Origin: Candidatus Omnitrophota bacterium
Lineage (GTDB): Bacteria > Omnitrophota > Gorgyraeia > Pluralincolimonadales > Pluralincolimonadaceae
Assembly: GCA_028706795.1 (NCBI GenBank)
Contig: JAQTVK010000053.1
Location: 1-6,676, forward strand
Direction of reading: 5' to 3'
DNA: 6,676 nucleotides
Position numbers and translations under genes: made by a program. Positions 6,631 to 6,676 of the stretch are shown piece after piece (position 1 is the first letter of the stretch; each line of letters begins with the position of its first letter). Under the pieces are notes generated by a model. That model was not told where the DNA came from. It searched no databases and saw only the letters and a program-made list of their open reading frames with translations.

Positions 6631-6676
6631 ATGGATATCCTGGCCGGTTTGATAAAAGAGATCTGGCACACATTCA
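6631..6676 (+). CDS. Start of a downstream gene, truncated at the window edge (possibly a permease)
   Basis: ATG at 6631 opens a frame that stays open to the window end and reads MDILAGLIKEIWHTF. It begins 2 nt after the DUF2207 stop and has AGGAGG 9 nt upstream, so it continues the operon. An amphipathic/hydrophobic start of the form I-x-x-x-I-K-E-x-W-H/x-x-F resembles the N-termini I recall from permeases of the PF03773 (ArsP/SO_0444-like) type, which begin with a short helix before the first membrane span. Fifteen residues are far too few to settle this, and the product should be treated as unknown. Confidence 0.5.
   Translation, partial: MDILAGLIKEIWHTF

Noticed and set aside
6469..6669. 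Antisense frame with a poly-proline run
   Set aside because: It is simply the complement of the Gly-codon tract of the DUF2207 gene.

Overview
The window looks like bacterial DNA, moderately GC-rich by eye, with frequent AGG (Arg) and ATA (Ile) codons. The lifestyle suggested is anaerobic and hydrogen-metabolising, because the best-conserved gene is a complete modular [FeFe] hydrogenase next to a NuoE-like electron-transfer subunit. The species cannot be named from this sequence. An uncultured anaerobic phylum such as Omnitrophota or Elusimicrobiota would fit, but this is a low-confidence guess.

Everything readable lies on the + strand in one tight directon. Positions 2-124 are the C-terminal end of a GltD-like flavin/FeS oxidoreductase, overlapping the next start by 11 nt. 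Positions 114-1895 are the [FeFe] hydrogenase catalytic subunit HydA (HndD-like, 593 aa). Positions 1906-2400 are a NuoE/HydC-like [2Fe-2S] subunit. Positions 2400-2792 and 2813-3208 are two tandem single-domain response-regulator receivers. Positions 3195-4091 are a secreted alkaline-phosphatase-superfamily phosphoesterase starting at TTG. Positions 4101-4655 are a LemA-family membrane protein. Positions 4652-6628 are a DUF2207 membrane protein ending in 19 glycines and a tryptophan. Position 6631 to the window end is the start of another gene, possibly a permease. No gap between genes exceeds 20 nt, several genes overlap, and no internal terminator, promoter, RNA gene, IS element, CRISPR or intergenic repeat was found.

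The window splits functionally in two. The upstream half is a soluble hydrogenase/NAD(P)H redox module: HydA would exchange electrons with a NuoE/NuoF-type or GltD-type flavoprotein, probably in a multimeric and possibly electron-bifurcating complex. The NuoF (HydB) subunit that such a complex normally needs is not visible and would have to lie, separate or fused, upstream. The downstream half is envelope-related: a secreted phosphoesterase, then the recurrent LemA + DUF2207 pair. The two receivers sit at the junction, translationally coupled to the hydrogenase subunit and overlapping the phosphoesterase. The points most worth following up are the Ser in the HydA L1 motif (TSCSPGW), the pair of unusual receivers inside the hydrogenase operon, and the continuous fusion of redox, signalling and envelope genes.
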